This document shows, piece by piece, positions 48,673 to 59,329 of a stretch of DNA of 64,000 nucleotides. Origin of the DNA: Bryoerythrophyllum caledonicum (lineage: Eukaryota > Streptophyta > Bryopsida > Pottiales > Pottiaceae). The stretch lies in contig OZ020516.1 in the NCBI GenBank assembly GCA_963971425.1, positions 16,852,593-16,916,592 on the forward strand, written 5' to 3'. Each line of letters begins with the position of its first letter. Within the stretch, counting starts at the first letter, position 1. A model generated the notes under the pieces. It was not told where the DNA came from. It was given only the letters and a program-made list of their open reading frames with translations, and did not search any database. The position numbers were made by a program, and so were the translations under genes.

Positions 48673-51600
48673 ATGGCAGATCTGATAAATGCAACTTTAG
48701 GTGCTGGTTTTGGAGTGGTTGCTAGTCCCGTCGTCGATCAGCTGATCAAGGGTTTGAAGTTTGTATACCACTGCCGAGGAGAATGCCGAGATTTGGGCCA
48801 GGCATTGGAGAGAATTAAACCTTCTATGAAGAAAATATCTACTCACTATAGACATGATTCCGCTTTGGAGATGTGGTTGGATGCGATTGGGAATTGTGTC
48901 AAGGATGCAACCATGGTTTTGGAGAAGTGTGAGAGACCCAACACATGGCATAGATTGACCATGGTGTTCTATGGACGGAAAGTATTAAAGTTACGTGATC
49001 ACATCAAAGAACTTGTGGCCGAGGCACCTCTCTTGCTTCTAGCGCCCAAAAGCTCTAATTATTGTGTTATCAAGCAAGATGTCCCTGAAAAGATTTTTGG
49101 GATGGAGGAGTACTTCACGCGAGTCAAAGCCGCTCTCTTTGAAGGGCATAGCAGGAAGGGCAATAGTTGCTTTGGCATTCGTGGCATGGGAGGAGCTGGA
49201 AAAACTTTGCTTGCCCAAATGGTGAACAATGACGAAGAGATCCAAGAGGTCTTTGGAAAGGACTCTGTAATCTGGATTACTGTTGGACGTGATGCTAGTG
49301 TCTCCAAAATTTACAAACGCATGAGGAATCACTTAAAGGGTTGTTGTGAGGGTGGAACACTTGAAGACCAACGCACAGATTTGATGAATGCCTTTGCATC
49401 CGCTCAAGCTCTACTGATACTAGATGATGTGTGGGATGATTGTTTACGTGAAAGGAAGGAAATGGTGTATTGGTTGAACATTGCTAAAGGATCAAAGTGT
49501 GTCACACTTATCACCACACGAAATGAGTTAGTCACCCGCCAATGCGTCAATGTTGGAGAGGAGATCATTTTACGACTTTCAAAAGAGCAGAGTTGGCAGC
49601 TCTTTTGCACCCATGCATTTGGTTCTAATATGCCAACGATGAATGCGGACATGGAGGACATGGCAAGGGCTGTGTGTGAGGAATGTGATTGCCTCCCATT
49701 GGCATTGAGAGTCATTGGATGTGCTATGAAGGGCAGGAGTGATTGGGGGAGAATGTTGCGCCATATGCAAGCCCCTACCATGCCTAACCAAAGTATAGAG
49801 CAACAACTATATGCACACCTTCAAGTCAGCTATGATGCGTTGGATGGGCCAACAAAAGTATGTTTTTTATATTTTGCAGCATACCCTGAAGATTATGAAG
49901 TGGAGGTGAAAGAATTGTTTGAGATTTGGGTGGTAGAAGGAATTTTTGGAGAGGAGCTTAGTAAGCAAGAAGCTATGGATGAAGCACAATTTGCATTGGA
50001 AGTATTGGTGCAACGATCCTTGATTGAAGTGTCAAAAGTGGATGGTGAAGGGGCACTTGATCAAGTAAAAATGCATGACATACTACGTGATCTCGCTAAC
50101 CAATTGATAAACAAGGGTGATGAAAGTGATCGGAAATGTTTGTTTAAGGTGGTGAAGGGTTTTGTGGATTTTCCACGTTCGTGGTTGGGTTGTGAAATGA
50201 AAGTGAGAAGGTTGTCGTTGTGGGGCGGTACTATCAAGCGCTTTCCTGAGGAGGTCTTAGCCCATGACTTGAAGATTTGTATGTTGCATGGTGACTTTAG
50301 TGTAAAGATAGATCGGATGAATTCAAGTGGATCCAACTTGGATGATTGGAGTATTGGAGAGAAATTCTTTGGAAAGTTACAAACATTGAAACTTCTGCAA
50401 ATTTCTGGATATAGAAATGTAAAGCAACTTCCAAAGAGCATAGGAGGATTGGTCTCCCTTCAACACCTCAACCTTTCATATTGTACGGAATTAAAGCAGC
50501 TCCCAGAGAGTATGGGAGGATTGGGGACCCTTCAACACCTCAATCTTTTAGGGTGTGATGCATTGAAGGAGCTTCCAGAGAGCATTGGAAGATTGGGGTC
50601 CCTTCAACACCTCAATCTTTCAAGGTGTGATGCATTGAAGGAGTTTCCAAAGAGCATGGGAGGATTGGGGTCCCTTCAACACCTCAATCTTTCATGGTGT
50701 CGCGCATTGAAGGAGCTTCCAGAGAGCATTGGAGGATTGGGGTCCCTTCAACACCTCAGTCTTTCATGGTGTCGCGCATTGAAGGAGCTTCCAGAGAGCA
50801 TTGGAGGATTGGGGTCCCTTCAACACCTCAGTCTTTCAGGGTGTGATGCATTGAAGGAGCTTCCAGAGAGCATGGGAGGATTGGGGTCCCTTCAACACCT
50901 CGATCTTTTAGGGTGTCGCGCATTGAAGGAGCTTCCAGAGAGCATTGGAGGATTGGGGTCCCTTCAACACCTCAGTCTTTCAGGGTGTCATGCATTGAAG
51001 GAGCTTCTAGAGAGCATTGGAAGATTGGGGTCCCTTCAACACCTCAATCTTTCAGGGTGTGATGCATTGAAGGAGCTTCCAGAGAGCATGGGAGGATTGG
51101 GGTCCCTTCAACACCTCAATCTTTCATGGTGTGATGCATTGAAGGAGCTTCCAGAGAGCATTGGAGGATTGGGGTCCCTTCAACACCTCAGTCTTTCAGG
51201 GTGTGATGCATTGAAGGAGCTTCCAGAGAGCATTGGAGGATTGGGGTCCCTTCAACACCTCAATCTTTCAGGGTGTGATGCATTGAAGGAGCTTCCAGAG
51301 AGCATGGGAGGATTGGGGTCCCTTCAACACCTCGATCTTTCATGGTGTATCGCATTGAAGGAGCTTCCAGAGAGCATGGGAGGATTGGGGTCCCTTCAAC
51401 ACCTCGATCTTTCAAGGTGTGATGCATTGAAGGAGCTTCCAGAGAGCATTGGAGGATTGGGGTCCCTTCAACACCTCAATCTTTCAAGCTGTTTCACATT
51501 GAAGGAGCTTCCAGAGAGCATTGGAGGATTGGGGTCCCTTCAACACCTCAATCTTTCAGGGTGTGATGCATTGAAGGAGCTTCCAAAGAGCATGGGAGGA

Positions 51601-51975
51601 TTGGGGTCCCTTCAACACCTCAAGCTTTCACGGTGTGATGCATTGAAGGAGCTTCCAGAGAGCATTGGAGGATTGGGGTCCCTTCAACACCTCAAGCTTT
51701 CAAGGTGTCGTGCATTGAAGGAGCTTCCAAAGAGCATGGGAGGATTGGGGTCCCTTCAATACCTCAATCTTTCAGGGTGTGATGCATTGAAGGAGCTTCC
51801 AGAGAGCATGGGAGGATTGGGGTCCCTTCAACACCTCGATCTTTCATGGTGTATCGCATTGAAGGAGCTTCCAGAGAGCATGGGAGGATTGGGGTCCCTC
51901 CAGTGCATTAATCTTTCTAAATGTATGGCCTTGAAGCAAGTTCCGGAGAACATCAACAAATTGGTATCTCTTTGA
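48673..51975 (+). CDS. RPW8-like NBS-LRR receptor with 21 near-identical LRRs
   Basis: An intact, intronless 1100-residue intracellular immune receptor. The start at 48673 is chosen because it opens directly into MADLINATLGAGFGVV, the usual beginning of an RPW8-like domain; an ATG 33 bp upstream (48640) is less likely. RPW8-like helical domain, residues 1-120. NB-ARC: P-loop GMGGAGKT (171-178), kinase-2 LLILDDVW (247-254), ITTRN (280-284), LPLALRVIG (341-349), CFLYFAAYPED (397-407), MHD (467-469), so all switch motifs are present. Residues 596-1099 are 21 LRRs of exactly 24 residues with consensus LQHLxLSxCxALKELPxS. RPW8-type NLRs in seed plants act as helpers that form membrane channels; whether this one is a helper or a sensor is unknown. 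Stop TGA. Confidence 0.93.
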   Translation: MADLINATLGAGFGVVASPVVDQLIKGLKFVYHCRGECRDLGQALERIKPSMKKISTHYRHDSALEMWLDAIGNCVKDATMVLEKCERPNTWHRLTMVFYGRKVLKLRDHIKELVAEAPLLLLAPKSSNYCVIKQDVPEKIFGMEEYFTRVKAALFEGHSRKGNSCFGIRGMGGAGKTLLAQMVNNDEEIQEVFGKDSVIWITVGRDASVSKIYKRMRNHLKGCCEGGTLEDQRTDLMNAFASAQALLILDDVWDDCLRERKEMVYWLNIAKGSKCVTLITTRNELVTRQCVNVGEEIILRLSKEQSWQLFCTHAFGSNMPTMNADMEDMARAVCEECDCLPLALRVIGCAMKGRSDWGRMLRHMQAPTMPNQSIEQQLYAHLQVSYDALDGPTKVCFLYFAAYPEDYEVEVKELFEIWVVEGIFGEELSKQEAMDEAQFALEVLVQRSLIEVSKVDGEGALDQVKMHDILRDLANQLINKGDESDRKCLFKVVKGFVDFPRSWLGCEMKVRRLSLWGGTIKRFPEEVLAHDLKICMLHGDFSVKIDRMNSSGSNLDDWSIGEKFFGKLQTLKLLQISGYRNVKQLPKSIGGLVSLQHLNLSYCTELKQLPESMGGLGTLQHLNLLGCDALKELPESIGRLGSLQHLNLSRCDALKEFPKSMGGLGSLQHLNLSWCRALKELPESIGGLGSLQHLSLSWCRALKELPESIGGLGSLQHLSLSGCDALKELPESMGGLGSLQHLDLLGCRALKELPESIGGLGSLQHLSLSGCHALKELLESIGRLGSLQHLNLSGCDALKELPESMGGLGSLQHLNLSWCDALKELPESIGGLGSLQHLSLSGCDALKELPESIGGLGSLQHLNLSGCDALKELPESMGGLGSLQHLDLSWCIALKELPESMGGLGSLQHLDLSRCDALKELPESIGGLGSLQHLNLSSCFTLKELPESIGGLGSLQHLNLSGCDALKELPKSMGGLGSLQHLKLSRCDALKELPESIGGLGSLQHLKLSRCRALKELPKSMGGLGSLQYLNLSGCDALKELPESMGGLGSLQHLDLSWCIALKELPESMGGLGSLQCINLSKCMALKQVPENINKLVSL
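50458..51969 (+). repeat. 72-bp tandem repeat encoding the LRRs (21 units)
   Basis: Twenty-one head-to-tail units of exactly 72 bp, most differing at only a few codons. A long invariant stretch includes GGAGGATTGGGGTCCCTTCA. Variation concentrates at three sites per unit: the codon after LQHL (Asn/Ser/Asp/Lys), the codon before Cys (Gly/Trp/Arg/Ser) and the one after it (Asp/Arg/Ile/His). The low divergence implies recent expansion or gene conversion. Confidence 0.95.
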
Positions 51976-52254
51976 TTTTTTTGATGTTATGAATTCTAAG
52001 TCATCATTCAACCTTTTGAGTTTTTCACATTTGGGGATTCTTCAAGTAGTAGGATTGTAGGAGTAAAAAGTGTGAATGCTATACGATTACATAAACACTA
52101 TGGTGGGCTTGTCAGATTTGATTTTTGTTTTTATTTTTGTGTACTTGGATGATTTACCAATCATACGTTCTTCTTGAGATGATTAGTCTTTGGAAGCTTT
52201 GCTCTAGATTTTGTTGTGGGATGATATGGTAGCGAATCCTAGGTTGTCATGTTT

Positions 52255-52600
52255 ATCATAATTATATTAATTCCATAAACACCAATTTTTAGAGGTAGAA
52301 AAGGAATGTAGCGTATTCAGAAAAATTGTTTAGGAATGGGGGTTCAAATATTTGTCAATACACTTTCTATTTCTTTGTGAACTAAATATTTTTTAGAATT
52401 AGAATCCAAATGGTCAATGGGAAGGTTCACACCACATCATGTAGTAGGAAAAATGAAAAGTTAAAAAAATTAAGATATCTAGTTTGTATGTGGAATAGAA
52501 AAAGTTTTTGATACCTTGCCCAAGAATGTGTGAAAATGTTTAACTTTGGTTAAAATGCTTCTATACACTGAAGACAATATTTTCTTGAACATTTTTTTAA
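52255..52600 (+). repeat. Dispersed repeat family, partial copy
   Basis: Contains ACACCAATTTTTAGAGGTAG, GTAGCGTATTCAGAAAAATTG and GGGAAGGTTCACACCACATC in the family order. Confidence 0.7.
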
Positions 52601-54120
52601 CATTTTCCAAGAAATAATATTATCACCCTGCTCACTTTCAGGAATAACTCCAGTGTTGTACTTGGTGGATGACCACAGTTGTCACTTGGACTTGTGGTCT
52701 TCAATGGATCAGCATCAAGTCATGAATCACGCAAATGAGGTGGTGATGGAAATCAACGCACTCGGCTTGAACTTCAAATTGTTTACGTGTTCTTCTGAAT
52801 TAATTGATTCTATTTATGGACAGTGCAAGTCATATGTTGCTAGACTGTCCGTCCTTCCCATGTGGCCACTTAGCTCACCCATAACTTTCATGCCTCTTAC
52901 TTGTACCCTAAATAGTCCCTATCATTTTCATTGTCGATGCTAAAGTTGTCATATTTTAACTATATTTGCTTATAGATATCTAACTCAAATAAGTTAAGGC
53001 TAAGTGTAGTGTTAGAGATGACTTTGATGAGAATTTAGTAGAGGTTCAAATTTTAGATATAATTTTGGAGAAGGTTTGGAAACTTCATCCAGACAGAAAC
53101 TCCATCCAAAACCTCCATCCACATTAGCAGAGGTTATAAGTTAGTGGAAGTCATACCTTAGTAAAATATAACTTTTATGATGTAACAATGTACCACCCAA
53201 TTTATAACTTATATAATGTAACAATGTAACACACTCTTTTTCACAATATAGCACCCCATCTAAGTCTATAAAGATTGAGAATGGTTGGAATAAGCATTTT
53301 GTACCTAATAAGATGAAAATGAGTTCTCCAAGCCCATTCTTCACCTCTAGAGGTGAAAAATGTCCATTCTCAATCTTCAAAGATCAGGTCCCTATTTTCA
53401 TGGAAAAAGAATCCCATTGATTCATTTAGAAAATGTAACATTACACATGCAATTGCTGCTTTTTGATAAGAACTTTACAATTACTCATTTCTTTCTCAGC
53501 TTAATCATGACTGAAATGGATGAATTACTCAGGATTTTTAAAGGTCTGCGACACATACTCGGCATGCAAATCCATGGTTGCATTGAAAGAGTGGTTGCAT
53601 GGCAAAGGAGAGCCTCCTATGCACGGGGCAGTTCATGTATATATTATATGCTGGTGACTTAAGTCTGATGTTTCTCGTGCACATGACTTCACACATCCAT
53701 CATGTTGTGGGGACAACCTGCATGACATGAACCCTCTCCATGTTGAGAAACTCATCGACTTCTCATCAGATGGGCCTATAAAATACAAGAGGGATGATGC
53801 ACTTTCTCACGTGTGCTGGAGAATCTGGCCACCATGTGAAAGATTTCAAACTCCATTGCATCTTTACACTTTAACTGGGGAAAGAAAAAGGGGTGAATAA
53901 ATATTGACATATGTGACCCTAGATGCAGAAAAAGCGTGTAATCCTATTCAATCAATGTAATCCTAATCCTAATCCTTTACAAAATTAACCCCAACCAATG
54001 CTCATTTAATTTACTGCTCACTCGGCTAACAGTACTCCTCAACATTCTTCTGCTTAATGTATGTACAGCTATTCACATTGTTGTTTTCAGATCTGATAAA
54101 AAAATCATAACAAGCAACTT
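52600..54120. other. Spacer with weak coding-like islands
   Basis: Short open stretches at 52653-52943, 53360-53662 and 53720-53880 show no domain that I recognise and no consistent exon structure. An inverted pair sits around 53265-53400 (CTCAATCTTCAAAGA against AAAGATTGAGAATGG). It may contain a decayed gene, but I cannot support one. Confidence 0.3.
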
Positions 54121-54121
54121 G

Positions 54122-55989
54122 TTATCGTGAAGGATGATGCTCGGTCTCATCCTTTGCAACCACCTTACCCCCAGACTTTGACAGTGATGCTGGTGTTCGT
54201 TCAACAACTCTATCTTGCAAAGTGCTTTTTTCTCTCAGTGGGCTTGGCAATTTGGGAGGATATAGTTCACATGCAATACCACTCAAGGAGGCAACACCAA
54301 ACAATGCTTGATTGCTTGGATTTGGAGGCGAAGCTGATTGTCGTCGAATTGGCAGTAAAGAGGGGGTAGGCAAATTTGGGTGGTTTAACCTCATTCTTGC
54401 TTCTTGCACCGCAAACTCTTGGTTTCGGTTAGTATAAGGTCCTTTGCGTACCCTGTAGAAGAAAACTTTACAATACTACATTACAACCAGACATGGTTTG
54501 ACATTGCTTGCACTTAAAAAAATTAGTTTTTGTTTGTAACTGAATGATGATGGCTATGGTTTGATAAGAATACCTATCTTTTCTCCTTTCCAGAAATCGA
54601 GCCAAGGATGCTTTTCTTGCTTGAGGGAGTTCAACTACACAACAAGGACAAAGCCAATCAATAAGACATGAAAACATGCCCCATAATATCAATAAATAAC
54701 ATTAGTGGCACACAATTATCAAACTCTCACCAAAAGAAAGGAAATAGTACAAAAGAAAGGAAATAGTACAAAAGAAAGGAAAATATATTCACCTCCTGTA
54801 GGAGTGGGAGCTGACCCATTGGCCCCTGATGATGGTCCAACATAAGTGGTGGTCGTCTCCTGTAGGGTGGGAGATGCAACATAAGAGGGTAGCTGACTAT
54901 CAACATGGGAAGACATGGAGCTCCCTTGCCCCGCCAACAGCATGATAGCCTGAGCCTGCATTGAGAACCAAACACTAAAAGTTAAGTTGTTACTTTTTTC
55001 TCACAACGCGTCCAAGGTCATGTTGAGTAATTTGTAGTAGCTCACCTTGTCAAGTGGTACTTTGTCGTACACATTGACCGTGCCCGCAGAGAAGATGGAT
55101 AGTTGGGCCATTTGCGGTTGCTTTCCATTGCTCACCAGCAACCTGTGATGTTTTTCATAGTCAGATTGGTACTTTTAAAACAATAATGAGAACATGTGAG
55201 TTTCTGTAATTACAGTACCTTTCAAAGGCATGCACTAGCATCATGTTTACTTCCTATTGTTGATGCCCACTTTGAGGCTTCATTGTGCTGTAGAATGGGA
55301 CTAGCGACCCAAACGCTGTGGTCTGTGTGGTGGACAAAATGTGAGAGGGCTCGGCATGTGAGATGTTGGCACAAGCTTCATTGTTGTAGCCATTGCATGC
55401 TTATTGATCCACAGTGGCCGGCTCAGACCTACGCATCCAACAAAAAAACAAAAAATATCACTCCATTGCATCACAATTCAATGGCTCCAAAGCTATCCCC
55501 ACCAGTCTAATGACAAAAGCACAACCATCACCTACCCATGTAACATCCCAAATACATGACTCACCATCACCACAAAAGAAACATCCACATTACACCACAA
55601 AAAGCATGCAAAGCCTTCAACACTGTGTACAAACTACCCAGATCAAGAATGAGCAAGAAGACCATATACAAAATACAATGAGAAAGAAGTACTGGTCTAA
55701 TAGATAATCTAGAAAAGATGGCATGGAGATGATTACCTCCTGCACTACGACCACCACCACCAGATGGGTGAGCAAACGGCGATGCCAATGCGGTGTTGAC
55801 GCTCTCAGCCCAATTGCGGAAGTTGGATGATCCCTGCACCGCCATGGAAGTGGCGGTAACTTGCGCGAGGCGGTGGTACTCCGGCACCACCACGCTCGAC
55901 GTCAGCACGGGCTTCGCTAGGCACGTTGACGTCATGCCGCGTTCCTCGCCCAGCCCCACGAAATCTATCGCCACCGGCTCCCGCGCCAT
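54122..55989 (-). CDS. JAZ-type jasmonate repressor (TIFY plus Jas), one in-frame TAG
   Basis: A repressor of jasmonate-type signalling that normally links COI1 and MYC factors. Minus-strand exons: 55989-55737, 55399-55219, 55142-55046, 54955-54793, 54634-54574, 54452-54122; phases agree, 361 codons. The N-terminus MAREPVAIDFVGLG fits JAZ proteins. The TIFY-type domain is QLSIFSAGTVNVYDKVPLDK joined to AQAIMLLAG (about 158-186), with SIFSAG for the usual TIFYxG. The Jas motif ELPQARKASLARFLERRKDR continues as VRKGPY across the intron typical of JAZ genes (233-258). TAG at 55254-55256 (codon 133, GHQQ*EVNM) interrupts exon 2; its 5' acceptor is weak (AATAAG) and could be 18 bp further in. So exon 2 is the uncertain part: either the allele is broken or the exon is spliced differently. 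Confidence 0.85.
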
Positions 55990-56195
55990 TACTCCCCTAC
56001 CACCAAACCTAGTCCCAAAAACTCTCACCGACTCTTTCTCCCCCCTTTCTCTCTCTCACTAAGCCTCTTCAACTTGGGGACAACGATGCTCCTCCAGAGC
56101 CTCACCAACACTCAACACGCTCGTCATAAGTAGAATTCCCACCACCTCGTCCTAAGATGCAAAATTTCACCAAGTCAACTTAGCTGGGCTCTCGA

Positions 56196-56545
56196 GTTCG
56201 CGCGGTCAAGCTAGCGCACCCTACGAAACTGTCTGCAACCAAAGGTGGAGTCTTTCTTGCTCCTCTCCTCTCCTCGCATGTGATGGTGGTGCTCGGGTTG
56301 GGATTGGAGTTCTCGCGGCCAAGCTAGGGCCTCCAGGAAGCACAATCTTGCAACCGAACTGTCTGCAACCACACTGTAGTCTTTCTTGCTCCTCTCCTTG
56401 CGTGTGATGGTGATGCTCAGGTTGAAGTTGGAGTTTTTCGCGGTCAAGCTAGTGCTTCCACGATCTTGCAAGTGAACGGTCTGCAACCAAACTCGAGTCT
56501 TTCTTGCAGCTCTCCTCGGGTGTGACGGTGGTGCTCGGGCTAGGA
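56196..56545. repeat. Three ~120-bp tandem repeats upstream of the JAZ gene
   Basis: Three imperfect units begin CGCGGTCAAGCTAG or CGCGGCCAAGCTAG (56196, 56313, 56438) and contain GTCTGCAACC and GTCTTTCTTGCTCCTCTC, then TGTGATGGTGGTGCTC. They lie 200-550 bp upstream of the minus-strand start, so they fall in the promoter or 5' leader. Confidence 0.8.
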
Positions 56546-56559
56546 TTGGCGGGAGGCAA

Positions 56560-57985
56560 GGGAGGGTGTGGCGGAAGGTATTGATGCTAGGATCGAGCTT
56601 CCTATTATTGTTGTAACTTGTGGCAATATTCTTCTTCTTCTTCGTTCTCCTTGTGTCGTTGCTGGGGCTGCTGCTGTTGCTCTTGATACAGAGTGGAGAG
56701 GTGAGGTGGTACTACTGTAGCAAAAATGCACGTGCTTTACATGGTTTCCACTGCGTGCCTCGTGCCTACGCCTTGCCCGTTGCCCGCGCCTTTCTCGAAA
56801 CCCGCTTTGCTTACTTTGGCTTCGTTGGGTCAGGGTTCGGAGATGCGGTTGGTTGGGTTTGGGTTCGGGTGTGGAGTTGCTTCGGAATGAATTCGGGATG
56901 GGGTTGGTTCGGGGCGGGGCGGAGTTACCCAGACAAATATTTTAGATTTTCCAAAAATGTTGGCCATTTTCCATTGTGAATTAATTAAGTATGAAAGTGA
57001 TTAGCAATTATGGTAGTACTGTTCGGTTTTGATTTGTAATTGGAGTTGAAGTTGAAGTTGGGTTGATTTGATAAGATGTTTGACGGGCTTGGTAAGGTTT
57101 GGTTTGAGTGTGGTAATTGGTTTGAGTTTGTTTGTTTCCACTGGCGGTCATGGGGTACTTACTCCCTTCTCCCGGAGCGTAGACATTGATGCCCGCCTAC
57201 AAGCCACACCAGTATCCGTGGGAAGAGTAAGTTCAGCTCCCCTACCATCAAGGAAACTCCCTCTGATTTGTAATACAAACGCATCTTATTCTTATTTTAC
57301 ATCTGTCCTTCCACATTTTCCATTTTACATGTGCCCTTTGACATTTTCCATTGAGGTTCTCCTCCCCTTAGAGCATCTCCACCAGGGCATTGGACCAAGA
57401 GAAAAAACCCGTTCTGGCATGCCCGTTACACAGCCATGCTCCACCACAGGCAACATGCTCGTCATCCCACTCCGGGTGATTGCAATGATATGGTGTCTAG
57501 ATGGCAAAAGGAGATGATATGGCATACCTTCCATGGAGGCAACAATTTTTTTTCATAAAACCGTCTGTAGCGCGAGTGGCTACACACCAACCGACCATTT
57601 GATGATGTTTGGCGATTCCTTGTGAATGTGCGGTAAGAAACTATGGCTTCCATTGTGAATACGTAGATACTACAATGGCGACACTAATTTTTCATTTGTC
57701 AATTGAATAGTAAATTTGTTAGGCTCCTTCCATGCTTCACGGTAGCTCATGTGGCGACTTTCCTAAACAAATGATCTTTGTTTTGACGATGTGGTTGAAG
57801 ATAACATGTGCCATTGTGGCGACATATAGGATCCTACAATGTGGGTTGACTAGTTCTAGAAGATGATGACCAATGAAAAATAATCATTGGGTTTTCTTCT
57901 AATCCTGGTTGCAAGATCGCCTATGCATTAAGAGTCCGCTGCGTTTGCAGCTTCCAAATTAGCCAACGCTGCTAATCGGTCCCTC
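56560..57985. other. Intergenic sequence
   Basis: No gene is supported. A GGGTTCGGG-like G-rich stretch lies at 56815-56935 and a GAGCATCTCCACCAGGGCAT motif, seen at ends of some small plant DNA elements, at 57371. The latter's partner end was not found. Confidence 0.35.
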
Positions 57986-57989
57986 GTTG

Positions 57990-58224
57990 GAATAGAATGA
58001 GTCTAGGGATTTCTTCTTCCCGGCGAGGATGCAAACACAAGTGAGTTGACATGCGTTTGTACAGGCGCTTGGCGTCCGGGAATCCAACTGTCTTCCCAAC
58101 AGTTTTCATACTTCTTCTTCGGGTTCTTGAGTGCATTTCTTGGCTCCCAGAATTGGACAATGAACATACCAAACTCTGCATGTCGTCTTTCGTATTCATT
58201 GCTGAGCAAGCTGTCTCCATCCAA
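57990..58224 (-). pseudogene. Fragment of an unidentified element-associated gene (element E)
   Basis: From ATG 58224 on the minus strand, 73 codons include HAEFGMFIVQFWEPRNALKN and CWEDSWIPGR before the frame is lost. No known domain is recognised. It begins right behind a CGTCCG-rich array and a CAGGGTT end, the same layout as elements A to D, so it is probably the start of another cargo gene. Confidence 0.45.
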
Positions 58225-58235
58225 ACCAGGATTGT

Positions 58236-58321
58236 TCGGCCGTCCGTCCGTCTGGTAGTGTCCGTCCGTCCGGCTGTCCGTCCGATAGAGGCTGTTGTTC
58301 GTCCGATAAGGGTCAACCCTG
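58236..58321 (-). mobile_element. CAGGGTT terminus and CGGACGG array (element E)
   Basis: Read on the minus strand from 58321: CAGGGTTGACCCTTATCGG followed by repeated CGGACGGACGGAC. It is shorter than the other arrays and lacks the GACGTC cluster. The flank GGTCAACCCTGGTTTGACC is itself an inverted repeat, which blurs the exact end. Confidence 0.55.
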
Positions 58322-58419
58322 GTTTGACCATGACTCGAGGTAAATCAATTTACCCACTACCACGAAGGCGACTACGTGGCTGACACGTCGTCAACAGGGT
58401 CACGCGCGTGCAGACAGGG

Positions 58420-58757
58420 GGCGGGCGCGTGAAGGGGTCGGGCGCGTACGGAGATGGGCCGGGTGCATACTGAAGGGGTCGGGTGCGTGCGGAGATGGGC
58501 CGGGCGCAAACAGGGGAGGACCGGGCGCGTACCGTGTTGGGTCGGGCGCGTACAGGGGTGGACCGCGCGCGTACTGTGAGGGGCCGGGCGCGTGCAGGGA
58601 GGACCGCGCGCATACCGCAAGTGGCCGGGTGCGCACGGTGAAGGGCCGGGCGCATACTTCGAGGGGCTGGCACGTCCGACCAAGGTCGCGCGCGTTCGTG
58701 GAAGGGCTGTGCGCGTTCGTGGGGGAGGGTTGGGCGCGTTCGTGGAGGGGGCTAGGC
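58420..58757. repeat. GC-rich ~21-bp minisatellite next to the gap
   Basis: About sixteen units of 20-22 bp of the form GGGCCGGGCGCGTACNGNGA. It runs up to the assembly gap, which probably exists because of it. Because 21 is a multiple of three, all six frames show long spurious ORFs. Confidence 0.85.
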
Positions 58758-58763
58758 CTCGCG

Positions 58764-58963
58764 NNNNNNNNNNNNNNNNNNNNNNNNNNNNNNNNNNNNN
58801 NNNNNNNNNNNNNNNNNNNNNNNNNNNNNNNNNNNNNNNNNNNNNNNNNNNNNNNNNNNNNNNNNNNNNNNNNNNNNNNNNNNNNNNNNNNNNNNNNNNN
58901 NNNNNNNNNNNNNNNNNNNNNNNNNNNNNNNNNNNNNNNNNNNNNNNNNNNNNNNNNNNNNNN
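58764..58963. other. Assembly gap (200 N)
   Basis: Exactly 200 N, so a placeholder; true length unknown. ORFs across it are artefacts. Confidence 0.99.
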
Positions 58964-59320
58964 CACATCTCCCACACATCTCCTCACACCTCCCACACAT
59001 TGTCTCTCTCCTCCTAACCCTACCCTCTCACTCACAGCCTCATCACAACTTCTACCAGGAGTGTGCGCTCGCACACCCCTCCTAGGACTACCCACTTGAG
59101 CAAAGGATTGATATCCTTATTGATACCCGGAAATCCAAACCCTAATCCAAACCCTAATTTGCTACACCGGTTGATAACCGGTTGTGATACCAAGGAGCTC
59201 ATACCCTGGTCGTGATACCCTGGATATTGATACCCGTAGTACCTTGGTCCATAAATAATGTAGAGAATATCTAACCCAAATATCGTTAAAATTGATTGTT
59301 TTTGTGCAATTAGAAAGCCT
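58964..59320. other. Post-gap flank with GATACC repeats
   Basis: A C/T-rich start (CACATCTCCCACACATCTCC) is followed by repeated TTGATACCC and TGATACCCTGG and CCGGTTGATAACCGG between 59105 and 59245. It may be part of a long terminal repeat or of a minisatellite. No gene. Confidence 0.35.
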
Positions 59321-59329
59321 CTACAATTA

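Noticed and set aside
56620..56979. Plus-strand membrane-like ORF upstream of JAZ
   Set aside because: Composition is driven by TTC and GGTTCGGG repeats; no family match and no gene structure.
58350..59100. Long ORFs over the minisatellite and the N gap on both strands
   Set aside because: They arise from a 21-bp repeat without stops and from unknown bases.
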